A DNA stretch of 64,000 nt from UBA9655 sp964597045 (GTDB taxonomy: Bacteria > Pseudomonadota > Alphaproteobacteria > UBA9655). The stretch is taken from positions 1 to 64,000 of the forward strand of contig CAZQWE010000004.1 of assembly GCA_964597045.1 (NCBI GenBank). Reading direction: 5' to 3'. The translations under genes and the position numbers were made by a program. Shown here one piece after another: positions 1 to 8,253 of the stretch. The notes under the pieces were generated by a model. That model had not been told where the DNA came from. It did not search any database and worked only from the letters and a program-made list of their open reading frames with translations. Every line of letters begins with the position of its first letter. The first letter of the stretch is position 1.

Positions 1-15
1 TTCCCTTCACCCGCT

Positions 16-117
16 CCAGCCTTCGCCCTTACGGGCTTCGGCTGGCAAGCCAGCCGGGAGACCGTTAGGGCGGAGGCTATCCGACGAAGCCTTGGCGAAG
101 GCGGACTGGCACTTGTG
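16..117. repeat. GC-rich palindromic intergenic repeat
   Basis: This GC-rich block in AT-rich surroundings holds nested inverted repeats. A 30-nt hairpin at 16-45 has CCAGCC/GGCTGG outer arms and GCCC/GGGC inner arms around a TTAC loop. A perfect palindrome, GGCTGGC-AA-GCCAGCC, lies at 40-55. A second GC-rich part rich in CTTCG/CGAAG and GGCGAAGGC follows to about 117. It has no coding signal. It resembles the dispersed palindromic repeats of Rickettsiales and Holosporales genomes. It lies directly upstream of the carbonic anhydrase gene. Confidence 0.6.
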
Positions 118-165
118 ACTAAGGAAAATGGGAAAGGTACACGCCAGTAATTAAAGGGGCATTGC

Positions 166-834
166 ATGACAAAAGATATTGATACACTTATTGAAGGTTA
201 TGAGCAATTTCGCAAACAGTATTTTGGCAAAGGTGATTCATCCTTTTTGGAATTAGTGCGTGATGGGCAGCGCCCCAAGGTTCTGATGATTGCGTGCTCC
301 GACTCTCGCGTTGATCCTGCAATTGTCATGAATTGTCAACCGGGGGATTTGTTTGTCATTCGAAACGTCGCAAACCTTGTGCCTCCTTTCGAGGATGATT
401 TGAGCTATCACGGAACAAGTGCAGCCCTTGAGTTTGGGATTTGTGTTCTGGGGATACGCCATGTGATTCTCTTTGGCCATACTCAATGCGGAGGGATTCA
501 GTCTCTTCTTGAGCATTCCCATGAGAAGTGCGGACCGAAGAGTTTCCTCACGAAATGGATGAGCCTTGCGGGGGCTGCCCATGATGCAATAGAGGACTAT
601 CATGCCGCAAAACCTATGGATCAAAAGGTGATTCTTTGCGGTCAATATTCCCTTGTAAATTCCTTGCGGAATTTACAAACGTTTCCTTGGATTCAGGAAC
701 GTGTTAAGGAAAAATCTCTTTTCCTCCACGCATGGAATTTTAATATGACTGAAGGAACGCTGGAAGCCTATGATGAAAACAAAAACGCTTTCCGACAAAT
801 TGGGGGACATGGTGTATCAAGTAACTTTGCTTGA
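166..834 (+). CDS. beta-class carbonic anhydrase
   Basis: The enzyme reversibly hydrates CO2 to bicarbonate and is cytoplasmic. The 222-aa length is typical of the beta class. The zinc-site signature is complete: C44-S-D46-S-R48 (the Asp-Arg dyad next to the first Cys ligand) and H105-x-x-C108 in the HTQCGG motif. No signal peptide is visible. The gene is monocistronic, follows a GC-rich repeat and is convergent with a small gene at 846-1049. Its likely role is supplying bicarbonate to carboxylases or pH balance. Family assignment is secure; the physiological role is inferred. Confidence 0.95.
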   Translation: MTKDIDTLIEGYEQFRKQYFGKGDSSFLELVRDGQRPKVLMIACSDSRVDPAIVMNCQPGDLFVIRNVANLVPPFEDDLSYHGTSAALEFGICVLGIRHVILFGHTQCGGIQSLLEHSHEKCGPKSFLTKWMSLAGAAHDAIEDYHAAKPMDQKVILCGQYSLVNSLRNLQTFPWIQERVKEKSLFLHAWNFNMTEGTLEAYDENKNAFRQIGGHGVSSNFA

Positions 835-845
835 TTAACTGATAT

Positions 846-1049
846 TCAATTTGTTGATTCTTCACCCTCAGATCGTCCCTTGACCTGTGCTTTTCTTTTG
901 CGGATGTTCTCTCTCAAAGCTGCTTCAAGTCGCTTTTTGCGAGCTTCTTCTAATTTACGACGCTCTATTTTAGAGGGATGATCCATAATTTTTGTGACGA
1001 CATCTATCGACATAAAAGTATCCAATGTTAGATTGTTCTGAATTACCAT
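846..1049 (-). CDS. small basic hypothetical protein (67 aa)
   Basis: This is a 67-aa protein with no family I recognise. The second half (residues about 27-60) is a strongly charged Lys/Arg/Glu helix of the ERRKLEEARKKRLEAALREN type, probably a coiled coil or nucleic-acid-binding helix. There is no signal peptide or membrane segment. Met13 or Met22 are alternative starts. The gene converges on carbonic anhydrase with 11 bp between stops. Composition looks protein-like and not like a shadow frame, but the call rests only on that. Confidence 0.5.
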   Translation of the reverse strand: MVIQNNLTLDTFMSIDVVTKIMDHPSKIERRKLEEARKKRLEAALRENIRKRKAQVKGRSEGEESTN

Positions 1050-1091
1050 AATACACCAAATTTATCACTTACCATAACATAGCTATTCTCT

Positions 1092-1120
1092 TTGTCAAAT
1101 TTGGAAAAAGCCCATATCTC
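1092..1120 (+). promoter_or_regulatory. candidate sigma70 promoter for tRNA-Thr
   Basis: TTGTCA (1092-1097) and TATCTC (1115-1120) are separated by 17 nt. The tRNA gene begins 55 nt downstream. The same TATCTC -10 box precedes tRNA-Asp elsewhere in the window. This is inferred from consensus only. Confidence 0.4.
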
Positions 1121-1174
1121 CATCATAAACACTCTTGATCGATTGCATTCCCTATGGCATCTTGCCCAGCAACA

Positions 1175-1249
1175 GCCGTCGTAGCTCAGTGGTAGAGCAC
1201 ACCCTTGGTAAGGGTGAGGTCGAGAGTTCGATCCTCTCCGACGGCACCA
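1175..1249 (+). tRNA. tRNA-Thr (anticodon GGT)
   Basis: The cloverleaf can be folded by eye. The acceptor stem is GCCGTCG/CGACGGC with discriminator A and an encoded CCA (1247-1249). The D arm has GTAGCTCAGTGGTAGAGC. The anticodon stem is CACCC/GGGTG with loop TTGGTAA, giving anticodon GGT (threonine). The T arm carries GTTCGATCC. It stands alone between two protein genes. Confidence 0.97.
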
Positions 1250-1343
1250 GCCAAAGGGTTTTTCCCAATTTACATTGACGATCCTATTTAATTATAGTAA
1301 ATAGACCATGATTTTTAAAGTTATATATTTTGAGTGTCCTCTT

Positions 1344-4300
1344 ATGAAAAAAGTAACCGCAATTCTTCTCGCTTCCACAATCTTTACGAACTCAGTTTCT
1401 GCAGGTCTTGATGATCTCATCTTCCATTCAAAAGAGACCATTCGAAAGAGAGCGGTTGTTATGCTTCCCTCTATTCCAAAAAGGAAGGATGAACAAACTC
1501 GAATATTCGAATCTATGAAAACAAAGAAGATGTCTTTGGTAGAAGGTTGTAAGGCATTCGTTCGAGCAGGAAAACTAAAGGCAGACGCTAAACCATACTC
1601 AGATCTCATCCGCGAAATTTTTACATCCGAAGAGGTCTCTGCTGAGTTGAAACAAAATTTTGCAAACACATTTGTGTTAATGAGGTGGTCGTCATTAGAT
1701 CCAGTTAATACTGATCTTGTCTTTCAACACACAACAAATCCTGCGATAAAGGAATATCTTCTGACAAAACACGGATATAACGGAGCTTTGGATTTAAATA
1801 AGGAAAGAAGACTTTTCCTAGAATCATCAAAAGATCCTCAAGCGCGTTTTAAAGTCCTATTCGCTATGGGAAAGTGTGATGATGAGGATATCGTTTATGC
1901 AAGAAAGGCGTTTGTGCAATCAAAGGAAACTCCCGTACATTTGAGGGCGAGTGCTCTTATGTATGATTGGGATAGAGATGTGGATGTACGTGAAAGTGTG
2001 ATAAGTCTTCTTCCTCTGTGTCAAAACTATCAAGATTATGAAGGCTTGGAATCCTTAGTAAAAGTCAGAAAGATTGAGCATATACATTTAACATCTTCGG
2101 ACTCTCTCATCCCGAATACACATCGTTCTCAGGAGAAGATTTTAGGACAAATGCGCGCTAAAGAAGTTACACTTGAAGAAGGGTGTCGACGTTTAGTTCA
2201 AGCGCCGTATTGTACATTATATGAATATAATAGTTTTAGAGATATTTTCTCAACAGTATTTACTTCGGAATTTATTCCAGAAGAATTAAAAGAACAATTC
2301 GCGGCCTTTCTGAGTGTTAAACATAGAAGTCTAGAAGATGACCTCAATCCTTTGATTTATAAAAAATATGCTAAAGAACCTAGGGCAAAGTATTGGCTAG
2401 CGCGTTTTAATCAGTCGGATATAGCCCTTGATTTTATAAACAATCCTGCAAACCCGGTGCGTAAAAGAACGAAAATACAACAGTTTGAAACTTTCAATGA
2501 TCAGGCTGTTTTGACAGAAATGGCTCAAACTTTAGTTCGTGATTGTAAATCAGAAGAAGATGTCTGTGATCTCATAAAATTATGTCGCGGCAAGCTTACG
2601 GCAGAATCTCTAGAGAAAGTATGCGATTCTATTGTCTTGAATGATCATGTTTTATCTACCTTGATGAATATAATTATAGAGAATAAGGAAGGAGGTATTC
2701 TATTAAGATTTTTAGTAAAAAGCTTAGATAGACTAAAGTCAGATGAAGATGATCTACATCCTTATATTGAACATTTTGTTATAGAAGGGTACTTCGATTT
2801 TAGAGATAATGAAATCCTTACTCAGACGATCGCGAATCCAAAGGCTTTAAAGAAATTCTTAGAAGCTTATCTCTTGTCTCATTCGTCATCACAATTGATC
2901 ATGCAAAACCTTACTGCCATTAAAGGTAATCCAAACCTTTTGCAAAGTTTACCTGAAGGAGCCCTCGAGAGATTGGAAACTTTTTTGAGAGAGAAAGTTG
3001 TCAGTGAGTTAGAATCACCTAAATTACCTGAGGGTGATTTATATAACGTGGAAAATGACTTTGAAACATTAAGTTATTTATTAACATCAAACCGTAAGGA
3101 AGATAGACTTCTCTTTTCGGCTTATTGCCAAACTCATATTCCCTTTATTGTGCCTCAATTAAAAAGCGCTAATGAAGTACAAAAGAATAGAGCTCAAAGA
3201 CTTCTTGCGCGATTAGGTAACTTTTCTTTAGTCGTACCTGAAGCAGGTGATATTGTTAGAGAGGTGGGCTATGAACTCATTCCTTTTTTTAGAGAGCTTT
3301 CAGAAGATACATTTTCTGAAGTCACTCCCGAGTCTTTGCTTGTTAATGACACCCAGAAAATATCTTGGAACCTAATTAAATTATTTATGCTCTATTCTGA
3401 AGAAACAGCAGCTCAAGCTTTCAAGCATTTTCAAAGGGTATTTCAAAATGTAAAGAAGGATGCTCAAGTGAATGGATTTTCTTATGGGCATCATCTCAAT
3501 CAGCTTTTTATTGAATGGTTTAGAAAGTCCCATACCCATCCTTATCTTGGAAAGTATATAGGTCAAGCCTTGGCTCAAATTCCATGCCTTGATGAGATTG
3601 AACTTCCTTCTCTTTATACAATACCCTTTTCACCCGCTATATTCTTGGATGTCGAATCGGGATTTTCAGAAGCTGATTCTGTTAGAAAAGGCTTAATAAT
3701 GGAAAAAATTAGATATTGGGGTCTTTCATTACAAAAAGATCAATCCCGAATATTAATTAAGACATTACTTGATGATGATAAATTCGAACAAAGCGTAGGT
3801 ATCATCCTAAGCTTATCTGCATCGCTTTCTCCAGATGTAATTGATGAAGTCGTATCCCGCCTTTCTTCAGATGAACAAAAATTGGAGACTTTTATAAAGG
3901 CTTTGACTTCAGGTCAACGAAAGGAAAAACAAAACGCATCCCTTGGTCTATTGGTGAGTCGTTTAGCAAGTGCCATGGATATGCGGACTGAAAAAAATGC
4001 GAGACTTGATCCAAGAATTGTCGAATTTGTGAGCGCTGGATTACTAGATTTCAGTTGTGTTAAAAAAAATTCTGGACTTGTCTATGCTTTTTCGGATCCC
4101 AAAAAATGTGCTTCCTTTCTTGATGCATTTCTTGAGACTCAACCCTCAAGTGAACTCATTGCTTCAAATTTATCAGTTATTCAAGAATATAAAGCGGTAT
4201 TTGGCAATTTACCTGAAGCATTTCTTGAAAGGTTGAAAATGTGTTTGAGGGAAAGAATAGCCAAGGAACTGGAAACGAGAGAACTCTCGTCTGAGAGCTT

Positions 4301-7300
4301 ATATCCTCTGGAGAAGGAATATAATGCATTAGCTCATTTAACTTCTTCAAAACACTCTAAAGACCAGCTTCTTTTCTCTGACTATTGTCGGACACAAATA
4401 CCCTTTATTCTCCCTCATTTGATAAATCCTGATGAAGAAGTCAGGTTTGAAGCCCTGAGGCAGCTTGCTATATTAGGAACGATGAGTATTGGAAATTCTC
4501 ATCTTGATGACGTAAGAAACGAGATTAAAGGGCATCTGATGCCCTTCTTAACGGGGCTCAAAGAAGATGCACTTACTTCTGCGAATGCGGCAACCCTATT
4601 TGACTCAAGCTATATGAGAACCTCTTGGGAAATTCTTAAATTCTTAATGGTGCATTCAGAAGAAACAGCACAGCACGTTTATCCGCATTTTCTGAAAGTT
4701 ACTCAAAACCAAACGCTGGAAAGTATATTAATTAACACATCCAGTAATAACAGAACATATGGGTTTTATCCGCTGCTTGAAACATGGTTTGCAGCTTCTC
4801 ATGAAAGGCCATATTTGGGTAAGTATATTGCTCAAATGCTTATACAAACCTATAAGGCAGAAGATGTTGAAACGATGACTCTTGCGGAAAATCCCTTTTC
4901 AGCAGAGGCTTTTAAAGCATTTGTCTCGGAAATGGTGGGCCTGGATTTTAAGACACAAAGAGATTTATTAAATAAAATTCAAAGTTGGGGAGGAAATAAT
5001 CCTCACGAAAAAAAGCCACCAACAGCAGAAATGAAGACACTCCTTGCCTCAGAGGAATTGCCTTTAAGACAAAGGGCCCTCATTTTCTATAGTCGAAATA
5101 TTTCAGATGATGCAATAGCAATAGATTTAGGCACTTGTTTGGCCCACGATCTTAAAACGGATGAAGATGTAGAACTTATACTCAATGTGGCTCTCACCCT
5201 AAATCCCAATTCGTTCCATAAGATTATAGATAGCGTTTTAAACGATGAAAAAAAGCTAGAAATTTTTATTAGGGGATTACAAAAAGAAGAAATCCTCAAC
5301 CGTTACTATAGTCAGGTAATAATATTTGTCCTAAGGGTAATGGAGAAACTTCCTAACATAGACCTTGGAGAGGATGAACTCCATCCTAGAATTTTACGAT
5401 TAATTCATGCGGGTATCATGGATTTTCGCCCTTTTCTATATGATACAGAACTCCAGAGCTTGAAGAAAATGCTTTCTTTTACAGAAGCCTATCTATCAAC
5501 TGCCCCCTCACTTGAATCGATTAATAATAACTTAAGTTATATTTCTACAATGCGAATGAGAGGAGGAGATTCTGTTACATTAAATGCATGCAAAGAAAAG
5601 CTTCATTCTTTTCTGAGGAATCGAGCTCTAATGACTCTCAAATCCGTTACATTCTCCAAAGATGCTTTGCCGCCTCTCGAAGATGAGTTCACAAGTTTGA
5701 ATTCCTTAACAGTTTCCGAACAGCTTGGGGATGATTTACTGATCAACGAATATTGTAAACTATATATACCCCACATACTTCCTCATCTAGAAAGTTCAGA
5801 TGAAGGCATGAAATATAGAGCTGAACGCCAGCTTGCTATTTTGGGATCTTTTTGTCGATACTTCCACAGTCTTGAAGAATATACCAACACAATTGCTAAA
5901 GCTTTAATGCCTTGTTTTGAAGAGATTATTGAAGGTAAGCGTGGTGCTTTGGCAATGAATATTGATGATAAGCTCAGTACAACTTGGGAAGTTCTTCAAT
6001 TTTTTATGTGCGCCTCTGAAAATACTACCGAACGAGCAATGAGTTATGTGCTGAGCTATTTTGAGAAGGCTCAAGTGCATGAACGACAAATAATCCCGAG
6101 TCATTCACAAAGAGTGTATGGGTTTTCTCCGCTTTTCAGAAGATTACTGGGTGCTGTGGAGAGGGATGCAGATTTAGTGAAGTACATTGCCAAGTTCATG
6201 TCTATCTTTACTGAATTTGAGATGAATAATGAATTAACATTCTCGCTTGTTTTTGATCTATCACCACTCGTTTTTAAATGTCTTTCCAAGGAATTAAGTA
6301 CGGCTGACATTTTACAACAAATCGGGCTTTACCGTGCCATTTTAATGCGGGCAGATGAAGAGGATTTGAGCTTGGATGGTGAAATTATCAGTGAATGTAA
6401 AAGCCTTCTGAAAGATCTCTTCGTGAGATATTTCCTAGACTCAACAGAACAAGAAGATCCAACATCATTTGCGACGTTTGAGAAGATATACAATCTTCGT
6501 TTTATTTCGAATTTAAGGGCGCTGAATCTTGTTGATCGTAACATTCTTATTGATCATGGAAAACCGTATATGGCAAAACTGTTATATTCCGCTGAGAAAC
6601 TTCTCAATTCAGGTGAAGTGCAAGCAGAAGATAAGAAAAAAATATACGACCATCTCTTAACTGTCGCCGAATCGATTCATCAGACTGAGCTACATGCAAT
6701 CTATGTAGATCATATTAGAAAATTATTAGTACCAAGCTTACAAACTGCAATCAATGCTGACTTAAAAAATTCTGAGCCATTTTCTATTGAAGCCTTACTC
6801 AAGAGTTCTGGATATAGGACTTTGTGCCTCTTCTTGCGTGGCGAGTCTGAATATTCGAAACAGTCGTTAGAAGTAATTAAAGATTTATTGATTCATAGAG
6901 GTGCAGAGGTACATCATTATGGACCTCCATTCAACCTCTCTATGAGAGTCATTTATGAACTTGGTGATCTTATAGGACATGATCATCCTTTTATGGAAGA
7001 GGCTCTTGATATTGCAGGTAAACATAACTTAAGTGATGACAAATCAAATCCAATTTGGCGTCATAAACATCTTTTAAAGGAAAGAGAAAAAGAAGTAAAA
7101 CACCGTACGCAGCCTCAACAGTTAAGTGATGGGCGTGTCGTTTCCCTTAATCTTAAAAAACTGAATGAGCCCGTAAAGAACGTGCCGGCTTTGCCCGTGA
7201 CTCACAAGGATTTACTCAGCCTTGGAGATTCATTGCTAGCAGAACTTAAGGAAAATGAATCAGCCGTGCTCGAATTTAAAGAGCTCTTTCCCGATAGGGA

Positions 7301-8123
7301 TGCACATATCTTAATCGGAGCTCTACATGATAAGTTCTTTAGAGACTTAGTTGATGAAAAAGAAGGAGAGGTTAAGAAAAAACCATCTTTAGTCAGCCGT
7401 AAATTGAGGGAAATTGTGACTGAGTTAAAGACCCTTGAAAAAACTAAAGAGGGCTTGTCCCCAGCATCGAAGCTGCTTGTACAGTTATTGCTTAACGTCC
7501 AAACGTGTACGACTGGGAAAGAAGGAGGTATTGATCAATCTTACAGTGCTTTGGGTAAGAAAGCTTTTATCCAAGAAGGTCAAATGAAAATAGAGCGACT
7601 CAAAGAAATCATCACTGAATTGCTTCTTGAAGAAACACGTAAAATACGAGATGGTATTCTTATTGGTGATGGAAAGCTTGTGAGAAAATTAGTTGGAGTA
7701 AAGGGCTCTGTAGATGAACCGCCTCATCAATATAGATATTTAATGGGTCTTATTGGAGAAGATCTTACATTAACGAATGAAAAGCCTTTGTTTGACCATA
7801 ATATGGGTTGTGTGAATGAAAAGTTGATTGAGATGGAGAAGCAGACCGTTCTCGATACGTTTTATGAATTCTTCACTCCCGAATTCCTCATCGAGAGTAT
7901 CCTGCGAAGGATTAATGGGAAGGAACTTGTTCTTAAAATAGGAGACAAAGAAAGTCCTGAGAATTTCATAAAGGAAATACCTGAGCTATCACCAATGCTT
8001 GAAGACTATGTAGAATTTGAAAATCCTGATGATGATATGGACTTTACGGTTAAGGATTTGAATAAGAATGCAGTTACGGATCTTTTGATTCATTTGGGCT
8101 TTATAGAGGTAGTGGAGAAGTAA
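1344..8123 (+). CDS. giant secreted helical-repeat protein (about 2,260 aa)
   Basis: No family is recognised. I chose ATG 1344 over ATG 1308 because it opens directly into a Sec signal peptide (MKKVTAILLASTIFTNSVSA). The mature protein is almost entirely alpha-helical and HEAT/ARM-like. Two kinds of internal repeat are visible. A roughly 95-residue unit occurs twice near the N-terminus (around residues 55-150 and 267-365; compare MSLVEGC and VTLEEGC). A module of about 420-460 residues occurs three times, with (D/E)LHP-like or LDP landmarks at residues 470-473, 888-890 and 1345-1348. Each copy later has IPF(I/L)-P-L or IPHILPHL, a QLAILG-like block, SEETA-like and P-YLGKYI-like motifs. The C-terminal 500 residues are different, charged and acidic at the end. 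It is likely an exported, host-interacting protein; function unknown. Confidence 0.85.
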   Translation: MKKVTAILLASTIFTNSVSAGLDDLIFHSKETIRKRAVVMLPSIPKRKDEQTRIFESMKTKKMSLVEGCKAFVRAGKLKADAKPYSDLIREIFTSEEVSAELKQNFANTFVLMRWSSLDPVNTDLVFQHTTNPAIKEYLLTKHGYNGALDLNKERRLFLESSKDPQARFKVLFAMGKCDDEDIVYARKAFVQSKETPVHLRASALMYDWDRDVDVRESVISLLPLCQNYQDYEGLESLVKVRKIEHIHLTSSDSLIPNTHRSQEKILGQMRAKEVTLEEGCRRLVQAPYCTLYEYNSFRDIFSTVFTSEFIPEELKEQFAAFLSVKHRSLEDDLNPLIYKKYAKEPRAKYWLARFNQSDIALDFINNPANPVRKRTKIQQFETFNDQAVLTEMAQTLVRDCKSEEDVCDLIKLCRGKLTAESLEKVCDSIVLNDHVLSTLMNIIIENKEGGILLRFLVKSLDRLKSDEDDLHPYIEHFVIEGYFDFRDNEILTQTIANPKALKKFLEAYLLSHSSSQLIMQNLTAIKGNPNLLQSLPEGALERLETFLREKVVSELESPKLPEGDLYNVENDFETLSYLLTSNRKEDRLLFSAYCQTHIPFIVPQLKSANEVQKNRAQRLLARLGNFSLVVPEAGDIVREVGYELIPFFRELSEDTFSEVTPESLLVNDTQKISWNLIKLFMLYSEETAAQAFKHFQRVFQNVKKDAQVNGFSYGHHLNQLFIEWFRKSHTHPYLGKYIGQALAQIPCLDEIELPSLYTIPFSPAIFLDVESGFSEADSVRKGLIMEKIRYWGLSLQKDQSRILIKTLLDDDKFEQSVGIILSLSASLSPDVIDEVVSRLSSDEQKLETFIKALTSGQRKEKQNASLGLLVSRLASAMDMRTEKNARLDPRIVEFVSAGLLDFSCVKKNSGLVYAFSDPKKCASFLDAFLETQPSSELIASNLSVIQEYKAVFGNLPEAFLERLKMCLRERIAKELETRELSSESLYPLEKEYNALAHLTSSKHSKDQLLFSDYCRTQIPFILPHLINPDEEVRFEALRQLAILGTMSIGNSHLDDVRNEIKGHLMPFLTGLKEDALTSANAATLFDSSYMRTSWEILKFLMVHSEETAQHVYPHFLKVTQNQTLESILINTSSNNRTYGFYPLLETWFAASHERPYLGKYIAQMLIQTYKAEDVETMTLAENPFSAEAFKAFVSEMVGLDFKTQRDLLNKIQSWGGNNPHEKKPPTAEMKTLLASEELPLRQRALIFYSRNISDDAIAIDLGTCLAHDLKTDEDVELILNVALTLNPNSFHKIIDSVLNDEKKLEIFIRGLQKEEILNRYYSQVIIFVLRVMEKLPNIDLGEDELHPRILRLIHAGIMDFRPFLYDTELQSLKKMLSFTEAYLSTAPSLESINNNLSYISTMRMRGGDSVTLNACKEKLHSFLRNRALMTLKSVTFSKDALPPLEDEFTSLNSLTVSEQLGDDLLINEYCKLYIPHILPHLESSDEGMKYRAERQLAILGSFCRYFHSLEEYTNTIAKALMPCFEEIIEGKRGALAMNIDDKLSTTWEVLQFFMCASENTTERAMSYVLSYFEKAQVHERQIIPSHSQRVYGFSPLFRRLLGAVERDADLVKYIAKFMSIFTEFEMNNELTFSLVFDLSPLVFKCLSKELSTADILQQIGLYRAILMRADEEDLSLDGEIISECKSLLKDLFVRYFLDSTEQEDPTSFATFEKIYNLRFISNLRALNLVDRNILIDHGKPYMAKLLYSAEKLLNSGEVQAEDKKKIYDHLLTVAESIHQTELHAIYVDHIRKLLVPSLQTAINADLKNSEPFSIEALLKSSGYRTLCLFLRGESEYSKQSLEVIKDLLIHRGAEVHHYGPPFNLSMRVIYELGDLIGHDHPFMEEALDIAGKHNLSDDKSNPIWRHKHLLKEREKEVKHRTQPQQLSDGRVVSLNLKKLNEPVKNVPALPVTHKDLLSLGDSLLAELKENESAVLEFKELFPDRDAHILIGALHDKFFRDLVDEKEGEVKKKPSLVSRKLREIVTELKTLEKTKEGLSPASKLLVQLLLNVQTCTTGKEGGIDQSYSALGKKAFIQEGQMKIERLKEIITELLLEETRKIRDGILIGDGKLVRKLVGVKGSVDEPPHQYRYLMGLIGEDLTLTNEKPLFDHNMGCVNEKLIEMEKQTVLDTFYEFFTPEFLIESILRRINGKELVLKIGDKESPENFIKEIPELSPMLEDYVEFENPDDDMDFTVKDLNKNAVTDLLIHLGFIEVVEK

Positions 8124-8160
8124 ACAAGAAGGCGAGGAGAGTGGAGCACCCCCCCACCCA

Positions 8161-8190
8161 GCGTCATCCCTGCTTTCGCAGGGATGACGC
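8161..8190. repeat. 30-nt perfect hairpin repeat, GCGTCATCC family
   Basis: GCGTCATCCCTGC and its exact reverse complement flank a TTTC loop (13-bp stem). A sister element with the same architecture lies at 11725-11754. There is no T-tract, so it looks like a dispersed repeat more than a terminator, although it may end transcription of the giant gene. Confidence 0.8.
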
Positions 8191-8214
8191 CGCTGAATGA
8201 GATTACCGCGTCGT

Positions 8215-8241
8215 GGCTACGCCACTTCTCGCAATGACGAG
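8215..8241. repeat. GGCTACGCCACT repeat, copy 1
   Basis: This 27-nt segment matches 10373-10399 at 25 of 27 positions by direct comparison. The two copies bracket the gene at 8254-10170. It contains the CGCAATGACGAG motif of alphaproteobacterial dispersed repeats. Confidence 0.7.
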
Positions 8242-8253
8242 CTCATATTAATC

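Noticed and set aside
3381..6544. several 60-70-aa minus-strand frames inside the giant gene
   Set aside because: They are shadow frames of the long coding region, with no ribosome binding sites or protein-like composition.
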